From Chromobotia macracanthus (taxonomy: Eukaryota > Chordata > Actinopteri > Cypriniformes > Botiidae): 64,000 bases of DNA. A program made the translations under genes and the position numbers. Below the pieces are notes generated by a model, which made no database searches, was not told where the DNA came from, and saw only the letters and a program-made list of their open reading frames with translations. The stretch spans positions 11,405,501 to 11,469,500 of the forward strand of contig JAZGTH010000002.1 of assembly GCA_036877525.1 (NCBI GenBank). The letters run 5' to 3'. Of the stretch, positions 25,030 to 37,600 are shown in pieces; the stretch's first letter is position 1; the number at the start of each line of letters is the position of its first letter.

Positions 25030-25280
25030 TTAAAGCCATCTCTGTCTGAAACGTAAAAATGCAGGGTATTTTGCATACTTTCACTACGTATGTTGAGGTT
25101 AAACGTACATTTCTGGGGAAATTACACTCAGCAGCTCAAATTATAAATCATTATTATAAACTTACTGTTGCACATTGGGGTAAGGTAAGACAATTTTAAA
25201 CACTGATATTTTATGTACTTGCTGGTTAACTGTTTTTTTTGTTCATTTTTATCCCAAAAAGTTATGGATTACAGCTTTAA
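25030..25280. mobile_element. MITE family 1, copy C
   Basis: Left end TTTAAAGCCATCTCTGTCTGAAACG, interior ACTACGTATGTTGAGGTTAAACGTACATTTC and AAACACTGATATTTTATGTACTTGCTGG, right end AAAAAGTTATGGATTACAGCTTTAA. Orientation is opposite to copy D, so the two form an inverted pair between slc35a3 and notch2. Confidence 0.75.
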
Positions 25281-25299
25281 TGCCGATTAAGACGTGATG

Positions 25300-27225
25300 T
25301 ATAATTACCTTTATCAGTGTGTACAAGCGGCAAGAAGGGACTCATTTAACAGATATATTTGTAAAGCTTTTCCTTTATTTGTGTGTTTCACCACTGTTGT
25401 AATCATTTGTTTGGTTTCTTTCCAATTCACAAACTTCTGTTCTTTAAATCAAAATTTCATCTACAAAATTGTAAAATGAAACAATTACTTCATTTATGAC
25501 TATATTTGGTGAACAGGAAAAGAAAGTACAATAAGCATAAAAAAACAAAAAAAACATTATATACAGCACATATAAAAATAGCTTTGCATAACAACTGGGT
25601 GAAATATGATGCTCCAAAAGCTTTTGATCTTTATTTGGCGAACTAACACCAAATCATTCATTTAGATGTCAGGACACTAAAAATCACACTGTTGAAAGGA
25701 CCATAAGTGCTACAAGAAGAACATATTTCTTTTCTTGCATCATGTAATATTTTAGTCCACATACTGATGCCAATTGATTCCAAAAAGGAGATGCCATTTG
25801 GAGTTTATATTGCAAAATAATGATTAGGTTTGCATAAATGAGTTTACAAAAATTGATCTGGAGCATAAAATATCACTGATTCACCAATAAGAACAAATAC
25901 AACATACTGGAAGTTATTAAGACCTTAAAAGAGTATTTTATTATCACTGTCTAATGTATGCATTGCTTTCTAAATACTACTGTGAGTGTTTATTTGGTGT
26001 TTAGGAGATGCATGGGGCTTTATTGTGCAAAACACAGAAAATTGTGATTGTACTAGGTTTATAAAGCTCTGCTCAAAAACAAGAAGCAGAAAATATGAAA
26101 CAGTACATTTGAATTGTATAAAGTATGAGATCTAAACTACCATGTGATTTGAAGGGTTGCACAGACAGGCTGATTGTAATTACAATAAAGAAAATACATG
26201 ACGTATTTAAAAGTCATGTAAACAAAAACACAAACAGAACTGCTCTGAATATTAATATAACACAAGGCAGAATAAAAAAAGTAACATCGACTACAAAAAC
26301 GTCATTAAAGGCACTGATAATGTTTGCTTAAAATGTTCCTTTTCCAAAAGGCTGAACCAGCTTGTTGATGGCTGCTGGAATTGTTCTCCTAACCTCTCGT
26401 CGACCCCGAATACTGCATACCATAAAGAACCCAAATGGAACCCATTCATATTTACACACCTCCTTTTACCTCTTTCAAACATTGGCAAGGCAGAAGATAC
26501 ACAGTAACAGACAACAAAGAATTACATAAAAGTAACATTTTACTGACAGCTATTTACACCACAGTTTAGCTGTGAACCACACGAGATGTACATGAGCATG
26601 TGTTGACCTCGTCTACTGCACACTCTCATGCTATCGGTTTAAACACCAAACCAGAAAAACAAGTACCACCTTTTCTTTAAAAAAAACATTTCATCAATAC
26701 AACAAAAAGAAACTGATGAGAACACATGCAGCTGATGTCTTGTAATAAAAGACAAAGTACATCGGTACCACCTACAATAAGCATATCTGGCTTTAGCAAC
26801 AACAAAAATTATCAAAGAGAGACTACAGATTTAAATGAGAAAATTTCCTTCAATATGTAAAAGCTCCAAGACAAAGCCCCACCCAGGGGCGGAAACCAGA
26901 TAATTTGGCAGTGTGATTGTCTGTGTGTAAAAAAGGGAATTTCAAAGTTGTTAAAACTTTCCTTTTTCTGCAAAAGACAGTTCTCTCAATTTTATAATCT
27001 CAAACCAAAGGGGTTTTTGGGGGATCTGATTTTTAGGATAGTGAAAATGTAAACTACACAAACACAGCAGTCAACATGCAGAGCATAAAAACATCAATGG
27101 CGGAGAAAATACAAGGAAAACTAACAATTGGCCACTCTCCTGACAGCTAGAGAGAGTCAAATCGAAAAAGCTGTGCAGTGCCATTAAACTTCAAAGCTTA
27201 TAGTGCACTGCAGAGGTCCATGTTC
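25300..27225 (-). other. notch2 3' UTR and downstream flank
   Basis: There is no coding signal after the notch2 stop. Minus-strand AATAAA candidates occur near 26018 (GCACAATAAAGCCCC), 25627 and 25373; the one near 26018 would give a 3' UTR of about 1.2 kb, the others up to 1.85 kb. The short frames in this stretch are AT-rich and unsupported. Confidence 0.45.
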
Positions 27226-28638
27226 CTATGCATACACACTGCTGCGCTGTGACTGCTGGGACTGAGCTGGCTGTACAGACTGCGACTGCGGCTGCAGCTG
27301 AGCCTGTTCAGGAATGTGTGTGTGGCAGGAAGAAGGCAGTGAACGGGGATTTCCTAGAGGGGTGGGGCTTGTGGTGACATCGGACCAGTCTGAGTTGGAG
27401 TGGGGGGATGAGGAGGACCAGGGGTCAGGTGATTCAGGCGAAGGTGTGAGGTAAGGGTGTTCACTGGGAGGTTGAGTGGGGTGACCCGGGGTGGTTCCCT
27501 CAGAGCTGGCAGTAGCGTAGCCAGCTGTGCTGTGCTGGGAAGGCGGGGTGGGGTATTTATCCACGGGGCTCTGGCGTGGCTGATAGGACCCCACCTGTCG
27601 TGCCTGCCCCTCAACCAGCCCATGCCCATGAGGGAGGGTGTGGTTGTGATTGTGGGGGTGTTGAAGGGTGTGTGGCAGGCCATGCTGCATTCCTAAATCA
27701 GGCATGGGGTACATCAAACCCTGGTTGCAGTGCAGGTGTTGGCCTGCTTGGGTGTGGGTCTGACCCTGGTTCTGCCTCTGTGTCTGCATCTGCCCTTGTT
27801 GCGCCTGCTTGAGGATGTTCTGCCCACCTGTTGTCATCATCTGGAAGGTGACGATGGGTGGCAGCTGCTCGCGGCTCATGGTGACATTCATCGGGGTGAG
27901 CATGCCGGCATTGTGGTGCTGCTGCATGCCTGCGTGGCCTGAACTCATCTGGTGTTGTGGCATGAGGCCGAACATGTGGCCATTGTAACCATGTTTAGCT
28001 ACGCCCACCCAGTTCTGCTGCTGGCCCAGCATGTGACTGACAGGAGGCAGCATGGGCCTCACTGACGGACTGCTTAGCAGAGGGGGAGAGTTTGCCGTGT
28101 TGGACATGACGGCAGGCTCACCAGCATACGAGTGTGGAGACTCCAGAGAATCCACGGGTGACATGGTGACTGAGCTCTCGGAGAGACCGCCGGCTGCTTT
28201 GGTGACATTCACTCCAGCTCCGCCCACCGCCACCACACCCGGTCCCTCTCCTCCGGCAGGCTTCTTCCGTCTCTTGGCCTTCATATCCTTCAGCTCTTTG
28301 GCAGTCCCGCCCGTAACGCCTCCCGCTTTGCCTCCACCTCTGCGGTTCTTCTTGCCCTGCGGCCCTGGACGCATGCCCATGAATCCAGTTCCATTTGGCC
28401 CACAGACCATAGAGTGCCCTCCACCATTGCCAATGGGGTTGGGCCCAGAATGAGGGCTGTGTACCAGGTTGTACTGATCCAGGAGACGTACAATGTCGTG
28501 ATGCATGCGCTCCTGGGCGGTATCACGAGGCAGGCGGTCCAGGTGGTCAGTGATGTCACGGTTTGAATAGTGATCTAGCAGGACTTGAGCTGCTTCGAAG
28601 CTGCCCTCTCTGGCAGCCAGGAACAAGGGGGTCTCCTC
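27226..28638 (-). CDS. notch2: notch2 exon 34: last ankyrin repeats, NLS, TAD and PEST
   Basis: A single 1413-base terminal exon. It starts EETPLFLAAREGSFEAAQVL and continues RDITDHLDRLPRD, then basic clusters KKNRRGGGK and KAKRRKK (nuclear import). The middle is glycine-rich, then glutamine- and histidine-rich (TLQHPHNHNHTLPHGHG). The PEST part has SSVTMSPVDSLESPHSY, KYPTPPSQHS, the FBXW7-type degron LTPSPES, the WSSSSPHS motif, and SDWSDVTTSPTP, and ends SSVYA. The degron and VYA terminus match NOTCH2. The tail is intact. Confidence 0.95.
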   Translation of the reverse strand, partial: EETPLFLAAREGSFEAAQVLLDHYSNRDITDHLDRLPRDTAQERMHHDIVRLLDQYNLVHSPHSGPNPIGNGGGHSMVCGPNGTGFMGMRPGPQGKKNRRGGGKAGGVTGGTAKELKDMKAKRRKKPAGGEGPGVVAVGGAGVNVTKAAGGLSESSVTMSPVDSLESPHSYAGEPAVMSNTANSPPLLSSPSVRPMLPPVSHMLGQQQNWVGVAKHGYNGHMFGLMPQHQMSSGHAGMQQHHNAGMLTPMNVTMSREQLPPIVTFQMMTTGGQNILKQAQQGQMQTQRQNQGQTHTQAGQHLHCNQGLMYPMPDLGMQHGLPHTLQHPHNHNHTLPHGHGLVEGQARQVGSYQPRQSPVDKYPTPPSQHSTAGYATASSEGTTPGHPTQPPSEHPYLTPSPESPDPWSSSSPHSNSDWSDVTTSPTPLGNPRSLPSSCHTHIPEQAQLQPQSQSVQPAQSQQSQRSSVYA

Positions 28639-31600
28639 CTACAGCACAGGACAAACACAGTCAACAGACATAAACACAACAGAAATGTTTTGTCTGACAA
28701 CAAACACCTTTATTCTAGAGTTTTCGAAGGTTTTAAAGATAATGCATGCATTTAAAAATGTTATTTTTTAAAGCTGCAATCTGTAACTTTGCGTCTCTGT
28801 CGCTATCTTTGAAACATAAAAGTGCAGGTTACTTTATGTACATTTCTTTATGTATGTTGAAGTCAAATAAAGCCAAACTGACATTTCCAGAGAAATACGA
28901 CCAGACAGCTCAGAATTAAAAATCACTTAAAAGCTTATCATTGCAATTCAGAGTTCAGTAAGGAGAATGTTTTGAACACTGATCTGTTAAGTCCTTGCTC
29001 AATAACTTTTTATTTTTAACCAAAGAAAAAAAAACAGATTGCTGCTGTAAACTGATAGGACAATGTCTTTCACACATAGATTATGGGCTTCAAAGATTCT
29101 ATAACTCAGACCCAGATGGAAACTTTAACAACACTAAAGCAACTTTTTGCAGCTTTGTTTGTCTAAATTGAATACATAATTAAACATGCAAGTTCACAAA
29201 CAGACTTGTACCTTGTTGTCCTGCATGTCTCGATTAGCTCCATTCTTCAGTAGCACCAGTGTGGCTTCTACGTTGTTGACAGCAGCTGCCCAGTGCAGAG
29301 CTGACTTACCTGAATATGAGATCAGACCAACCCATGAGATTAAACAAGGTGTTTAATTTATTTCTAGATTATATTTTCTCCCCACTTCCTTATCTCACAT
29401 GATTTGTGTTGATGTGTTTCTCTTACCGTGGTCGTCCACAGCATTGACATCTGCATGGCAGTGCACCAGCTCCTCCACCATTCCCTCCACTGCCAGTCTG
29501 GCTGCCAGGATGAGCGGCGTGGTGCCATCATTCATCCGAGCATCAAGATCCGTGGCTCGGTTTCGAATCAGAATCTGAAAATACCCAAAAACGCTTAGAA
29601 ATGTTCTCAATAATTAAAAATCACCACATAGACCAAACTCATTTAAAGAACACATTTAAATCCTTTAAAACCATCCTATACACGTCACACTCACAAAGGA
29701 GGAACTTCTTCAAGGTTAAAATATTTTGTTAAGCATATCTAAAAAGTCCTTATACAAAGTTTCATGATGGACATATGTGTTTGTCCATTATTTGCATGAC
29801 TTTTCCAGGCCTTTTTTAAACCTCTGTGTTATTTTCAGGTTTTATACAACTGTGGGAATCCTGCTACTCCATATGGAGTTAAAGGTAGGGTAGCAAGCTA
29901 GCTATGAAAGCATAAGATCCCGCCCATCCTTCAGAGCTCTTCAAAGTCACGCCTTCTTCAAACACATGAATGCATAGTATATATTTAGACCACTGTACTT
30001 AGTAATTGCTATCAGAACATGAAGAGACCTTCAATCAGCATAACAAAAAATGTTTCTGAAAAATAAATTTAAGGAAAGGGTCCTCACACCTGGAAGACTC
30101 CCTGGGCATCTGCCGCCACGGCCGCATGCAGAGGGGTGCGGCCCATGTTATCATGAGCATTAGCATCAGCACCAGCATCCAGCAGTCTCTTGGCGGCATC
30201 GGCACGGGCGTATCGTGCAGCGAGGTGAAGGGCGGTCTCTCCAGTGCGGTCTGTCTGGGCATTAAGCGACGCGCCCTGTCCAATGAGGTCGGTGATGACA
30301 TTTGTGCCGGGCTCGTCTGCTCCACTTTCCTCCTCCTCATCACCCAGCATGCTGCCACAATCGGGACTGCTGCCACTACGTAACGATGCCAACATGAGAG
30401 GAGTGAAGCCATCTAAAAGATAATACACAAGTTAATATGAGATATACAGACTTTTAGCCAATCTTTCAAATAAAATGTGATCATGTGGCTTTGTTGGCAC
30501 AGCAAGGTGACTGCAAACACCACGGTTATGGGTTTGATTTCCAAGAAAAGCAAATAGTAATGAAATGCATAAAGGCACCTGCCAAATGCATACGTGTAAA
30601 TGTAAGGCGACAACTTTCATTCTCACATACCCAGACTGTGTGTGAGTTAAATTACCTGGTCCTTTGACATTGACATCCAGGCTGTCCATATCTATGTCCG
30701 CCTGGGGGGGAGTCAGTGTAATGTCAGCAGCTTTGTGATGCTGTAGGGTCCATTCTCTCCTGTCCACACATCCATCCACTCCGACAGGAAGCAGTGGTTT
30801 ATCCTCCATCTGCGGGAGGGATGAGTTCAGAATGTTCATACACAAAAGTGCATTCACATTTGCTTATTTTTAACCCTAGGTTAACTTAATCCTGGGCTAA
30901 ATTCGTGTTTTGCACTGTTCATACATTACCCTGGAATAATAAAAATACTGTATATTCAGGTTTCATGATTTCATGGTTAAAAGCAGGGTTTAAAAAGAAG
31001 ATAACCCAGGATTAGCTGCAGCATAAAAATCCTTAATAAGCTGTAGATCTAAGACTGTCATGTTAATGGTTGTCTTACCCTGGGTTTCTTAGGAAGATGA
31101 TCTTCTTCTGACCAGTGGTGGTTGGAGCTGCTATCCATCATGCCCATATCCTGTGGTTTCTGCATGTTTCTGAGAAAGGTGGAATAAGAACATTAGAGAT
31201 GCCTTCCATCATGAAACATTGCCTAGGATTTACATGTTTAGAAGAAAATCAGGTTGGGATGATATTTACGAGATGAATGCACATGAACACCACCATAATT
31301 ACAGTGTTACACTTAACAGCAAATTGCAAAATAGCAAGTCATAACTTCTAAGCCTGCAGGTAGGAAGTTCTCAGAAGAACCTGAAGGTTGCTGTTAAACA
31401 CTTACTTCAAGCCAAAATCATCCTGGCCCACTGGCTCCCTGCGCTTATTGTCCTTCTTTGGCAAGAAGCCATCAGGAAGCCATAAAGTACCATGCTTGCG
31501 TTTGCGCTTCGCAACCAATACACCCAGTATCAGAATCAACAGGATGATGGCTGCTGCCACGGCAACCAAATACAGGAGAAGCGGCACGTGGGGGGGGACA

Positions 31601-34600
31601 TGTTGATCACCTAAGGCGGAACAGGATGGTTTTCAATAACGAAAATCACAAAGAAAGTTGCAAATATATGTTGTCATGATAACAGAAGTTATGTTGGCAG
31701 TATACGTACTGCCGACGGAGTGCAGCGGATAAGGCAGCTCTGATTTGAGGTACTCTGCAGCTATGAAGGCCGCGGCCTGGTCTGCGCTGGAGATGCATTC
31801 ACCCGAATGCTGAGAACACTGACGGTTGTCAATCTCCAAGAAAACGGTCGATCTAAAGCACAGACACATATACAATTAACGAATTAATTGTTCTTTACGT
31901 CAAATATGTTAACTTAATCCACTGATCTGAATTAAAGAGCTCACTGGAGGAAAAATTTTATATACTTATGTACTAATAATTTTGTATGTTTCGGAACACT
32001 CTGAATGTAGCTAAAGACTATAGAATTTAAAAAATGCTGCGGTTGTGCTAATATGAACGGAGGAAAATGCTGTGCTCAATAGGGCCACCCTAGTGAAGGA
32101 AGCCCCGCCCACTAGTAGAAAGAGCCAATCGTCAATCACTAAACAGTAACATTCTCTGTACAGTATTTGACCACGTTTGAACGTGCAGAACCTGAAGCGA
32201 TCTGGAAAACTTGTTATTAAAGCACAATTTGAGCTTAAGAAACAGAATTTATAGAACTGTTGAGGTCAGGTTTCATGGTTGGTCAGAAATATTTTGTAAT
32301 GAAACGTACCCAATAACCTCCCTTCCCAGCTCTCGCTTTCCACGCTGCTTCATGGCAGCGACACCGCCTTGTAAGTCATCTTGCTCGACTCCATAATACG
32401 GGTAGACCATCGGCCTCTGCTGTTCGTCCAGCTTCAGCCGCAGGTTTGTGTGCAGGAGTGTCCCCAGAGAGCGCAGAAAACCCTTCATGTCATGCAGCAG
32501 CTCATCAGGCTGCAGTAACACCACGATCACCAATGTGCCATCAGCTAGTTTGGGCGGAGTGTCTGTAGCACAGTCCAGACCATCCCAGCCGCACGCTTCT
32601 GTATTACAGCCCTGGTTACAGTGACCGTTGGCATAATGATCTGCACAGTATTTGTCATACCTGAGGTTGAGGGACAGACACAATGTGAACAAAGAGAGAT
32701 GGAGTTAGCTAACAACAATAAAATAACAAAAAAATAAATAAACTGCCAACAATTTACTATTAAAAAAAACCTAGCTTCTTACTCCTACCCAGCTAACAGG
32801 AAACAGAATTTTTTTAAGCCCTATTTTGTTCCTGTATCTGATGCATTATCATCAGATACAGGAAGGGACACATACTTGCAAGGGCTTGGGACAGATGAAG
32901 AACCTTTCTGGCACTCAAAGCTGTCGAAGAGGCAGCCAGCGTTGTTACATTCTGGGTCACAGCGTCCGTTATGGAATAAATCCCAGCAGGGCACAGAGGT
33001 TGTGCAGTTATTCCAGGGCTTTTTCCAATGCAGCGTACAGTCACCTCCGTCCCACTCACACTCCGGATTTTTACATTGCGGGTCACACACTCTGTCTCCT
33101 GCCCGTTGCTCGCACTCCACGTACGGACAGGTGGAGGGAATTCCAGATGAATCCTGACAGTTTGGCCCACTGAATCCAGGTGCACAGCGACAGCTGAACT
33201 TGCTGGAATCGTGTGGATCTGGGATGCAGGTGCCCCCATTACGGCAAATGCAGGGGTAATGGATCTCACAGCGCGGGCCGATAAACCCGGTTCGGCATTG
33301 GCACTGTGGGTGGCCCATTATCTCCATGCACTGCCCACCGTTCTGGCACCGGATGCTGGCACAGGTGTTGTCACCACAGTTGAAGCCAGTGAAACCCTGT
33401 AAGAGAGGAAACAACCATCAGATGCCAAAAATAAACAGCACCACGGCAACAGAATTGGGTTGCTGAGTTATCTTACAAAAGAATGTTTGGGTACACAGGA
33501 ACAGTGAGGAAAAGAGAATACGCAGTGGGTTAAGACGATATTAATGTTAAAATATGCTCCATTAAGGAAGAATTTGCATGGCTCCCACCTAACAGGGAAT
33601 GTTCTCAGACCACTGGCTAATGTTCTCTAAAAGTTCTCTCAAAGTATCATAAAACGTTCTTCAGCATGGTTAGTAGAACGTTTTCTTAACATTACGTAGC
33701 GGTTTAAAAATATTTACATAGTTTAAATAAAGTTTAAATAATGTTCTTATTTAAACTTATTTCTAAAACGTATTTCTAAAAAATACAATTTTTAACACTT
33801 TTGTGACTTAATGGCAATGTTAGGGAAACGTTCTTAGAAGCTAAAATTATTTAGTTATCTAGGTCTACTAAAAACTAAATGGCAACCAAAAAGCTCCATG
33901 AAATTATAATGATGTTACTTCATTTTACATCACCAATAAAATCATCACCAATATGTTTTAAAAAATATTCAATAGCCTCAACAGCTCAGGAATCAGTGAT
34001 TAACTTCATACCTGATTTATGCAGTCTCTGTCTTTAGTGCAAGCGTGAGAATAAGAAAACAAACAGCCTTAAGAAAAGGAAACAAACTCAAGGCAAAGCA
34101 GAGCCACATGCACCCTTAACAAGCAGGTCTAATATAAAAAAGTTTAGACAGCACATATAACAGACACATCAGACATGACAATATCTCCTTCAGCTCTCCA
34201 ACAGCAGTTAGTGAAAATTAGACGGACGCTTTTTGTATTTAGTGTATAGAAATACACACAAAGTGTGACAGTCCGCTGAGTAAGGAGAAGGACATTAAAA
34301 GGATAGTTCACCAAAAAATGATTTCCATAATTTACTCACCCTCATGTCAATGCTCATGTCAAGTATGTTGGTAACCAAACAACAGTGGCACCCATTGACT
34401 TTTATTGTATAAACCCAAAATCACAGAAACATTTCTCAAAATATCTTTTGTGTTCCACAGAAGATAAAATTCATATAGGTTTGGAATGACTTGAGGATGA
34501 GAAAATGATGGGCAAATTTTCATTTTTGAGTGAACTCAAAACGCTTGGAAGCAGAGAGAATATTTCATTGCATGCGCATGCCCACACACACACGTGCATA

Positions 34601-37600
34601 CAGACGCAGCACTTACGGACTGGCAGGTGCAGCTGTATCCATGCACCGAGCTCATGTTCATTGAACATCTGCCGTTGTGGTGACACGGCTTGGACTGGCA
34701 CAGATCCACCATTGACTCACATCGTCGACCTGCAGCAGAACAGTAAGCATATTCACGATCGTAAAAGGTTATTAATCCCAATCAATAAATCAGAAAATAA
34801 ATTTCATCCTTACCGGTGTAACCGAGGCGACAGCGACACTGATAGTCATTGGCGAGCGGGACACAGTCGATGGTGCCCGGTGGGTGGCAGGGTCCTGACA
34901 GACACTCATTTACATCGCCCTCACAATGCTCTCCAGTAAAACCAGGCGGGCAGGAGCAGGTGTACCGGCCCAAACCGTCCACACACTGACCGCCATTCAG
35001 ACAGGACGGGCTAAACTCTGGGGCGCACTCATCCACGTCCACTTCACAATGCAAACCTGGGGGACACCGGGACACCGAGGTGAGGGGATATTTACATAAC
35101 AGTGCAGCGCTGAAGATCCATGAAAAAAATATGCAAATGCTAGTTCGTACCTTTGGTGCCGGGAGGGCAAGCGCAGGAGAAACGGTTGACCAAGTCAATG
35201 CAGGTGCCTCCATGAAGGCAAGGATTCGACTGGCACTCGTTGACATCGTATTCACAGTTCACACCCTGATAACCTGCTTTACACTGACAGAGAAAGAGAG
35301 GGATTTGGATATTAGGTAAATAATTTTTTTTTTGTAGAGTTGAGGGAAAAGTCCATGTTCTATACTATGGGTGTATATATACACCTGTATTGACTGTGAT
35401 ATTATTAACCATGATTAATAATACAGTGTTAAAAATACACATACAATAATATTGTGACTAATTCAGTGCCAGTATCTGGATGACACTCCAACACAGTAGG
35501 TGGTGCTATTGCATCCGTTTCACATTTTGCTTTAAGAGCCACAAGCTACAAACTAATTACTTCTTTAAAAATGTCATCAGATATCACTATAATATCACTC
35601 TGAATTATTTTGGTAGTGAAAACCTGAGATTCCGACAGCCGTATTTTATAAAGTTGCATTAAAAATAACTGTTATTAAGCTTTTTCTATGTGCTCCAAAT
35701 TAGATTTATATTTTATGCATTTGTAATATGCTTTTATCCATTTATATCTATAATTTAGCATTTAAGCTATTTTATTAGCATGTGTGTTCCCTGGGAATCG
35801 GACCCATGAGCTTTGTGTTGCTAATGCAATGCTCTACAAATTGAGCTACAGTGGAAGTGAGTTGTAGCTGATTGTACCTGGCAGTCGTATCCTCCCCGAT
35901 AATCCACACACGTCCCTCCATTTCTGCAAGGACTGGACAAGCACTCATCTACCTCCAGCTCACAGTAGCTGCCAGTGTATGCTCTCTGACACAGACACTG
36001 ATGTGTGTTGTCTTTGTCCACACACCGTCCTGCGTTCTTGCATACCAAGTCCACGGTCACACCTAGATCACATAACCAAAAAGTTGCATTATTATGCTTA
36101 GCAAACCATCCAGCAATTTTATTTTGTAAGAATGTTTTCCTAATGTTTCAATTAGTAACAAAAACGTTAAAAATGTTATTTGGAATGTTCTAGGAACGTT
36201 TAAAATGTACTGTTTTTTAGACGTATTGAAGTAATTGCTTGGTTTTAAGTCGTATTATGGAGTCAATGCTATATTAATTATGTTTATAATGAACATATCT
36301 CTTGCTTCGTACACTGCTGTGGATGTATTTTAATGATGTTGCAATGCATTCTAGGAATGTTTATTGTGAAAAGACACATGTGATGTGACTTAAAAAGCTA
36401 ATTTATAAAGTACTCAAAACTGACTACCCAAAAATCTTAAACTTTATCACAGCTCTGTTGCAATAGTTAACAGAGAAATCAGTTTCTGATGTCTCACCCC
36501 TGCTAATGGCAACAGCCTGGCAGGACATGTTGGGGATGTCGCAGTACAGGCCCGTCCAGCCAGGATTACAACTGCACCTCCAATTCATCTCCTTCTGAAC
36601 GCATGTGCCTCCATTCTGACACTTAATCTGACTGCACACGTTTACCATTGACTGTTGAGGAAAACACTCATGAATCAGGCGGACAGACTGAGAATCATTA
36701 AAGAACAGACTGCAGAAAACTCACTGACTAGCACAATTACAACACAGGAAAAGACTCGTATTATGCCAAATGAGTGAGCTGAGTAGCTGGTATTATGTTG
36801 TATATATATTTACTAAAGAGTTCTCACGGTTGATGTGATTTTAGAGGTTAGCATTAGAATGCATATTCAAATAAATACATACTCAAAGAAATTCATAGAA
36901 ATGTTCCATGATTTCTTACAACTGTAATTACAAGGGCCTTTCCCGTGGGAACATTATTTCCAAGTTCAAAGAATGTTTAATGACAACTAAACAGCAGATT
37001 GCTCAGTATTAATGGTGTGAATTAATATCTAAGTGATTGTGTAATTATCTAGGCATTGTGCCACAACAACGAAAGTGGTGTAACATTGCGGTGTGTGTTT
37101 ACGTTCCATAACTAGCTGGATTGTTTGTACCTCGCAGGTTTTTCCAGTGTACATCAGTGGGCAGGTGCAACGAAAAGTTCCCAAGCCGTCTATGCAGGCG
37201 CCGCCATTCTTACAGGGCTGAGAGTCACACTCGTTCAATTCAAACTGACAGAACTGACCAGAGAAACCGTGCCGACAGCGGCAGAAGAAACGGTTAATTC
37301 CGTCCACACATGTGCCATTGTTAAGACAGGACCTGTGGGGTAAAAGATAAGACAGAATGAATTAACATTGATTTGATACATTTACAACACCTAAAGTACA
37401 TAAAATTATAAACAATATTTTAAACCTGTTTTAAACAACTTCATGTAATTTATACAGAAAACATACGTCTCAGTGCAATCTGGGATGTCACGTTCACAGT
37501 TGATGCCGTCAAATCCCGGCTGGCACTCGCATGTGTAGCTGTTCACGTAGTCTTTGCAGCTACCTCCATTCCTGCAGGGGGCGCTCACGCACTCATCCAC

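Noticed and set aside
27354..28559. Antisense and alternate-frame ORFs over notch2 exon 34
   Set aside because: GC-rich coding DNA leaves stop-poor shadow frames; none resembles a known protein.
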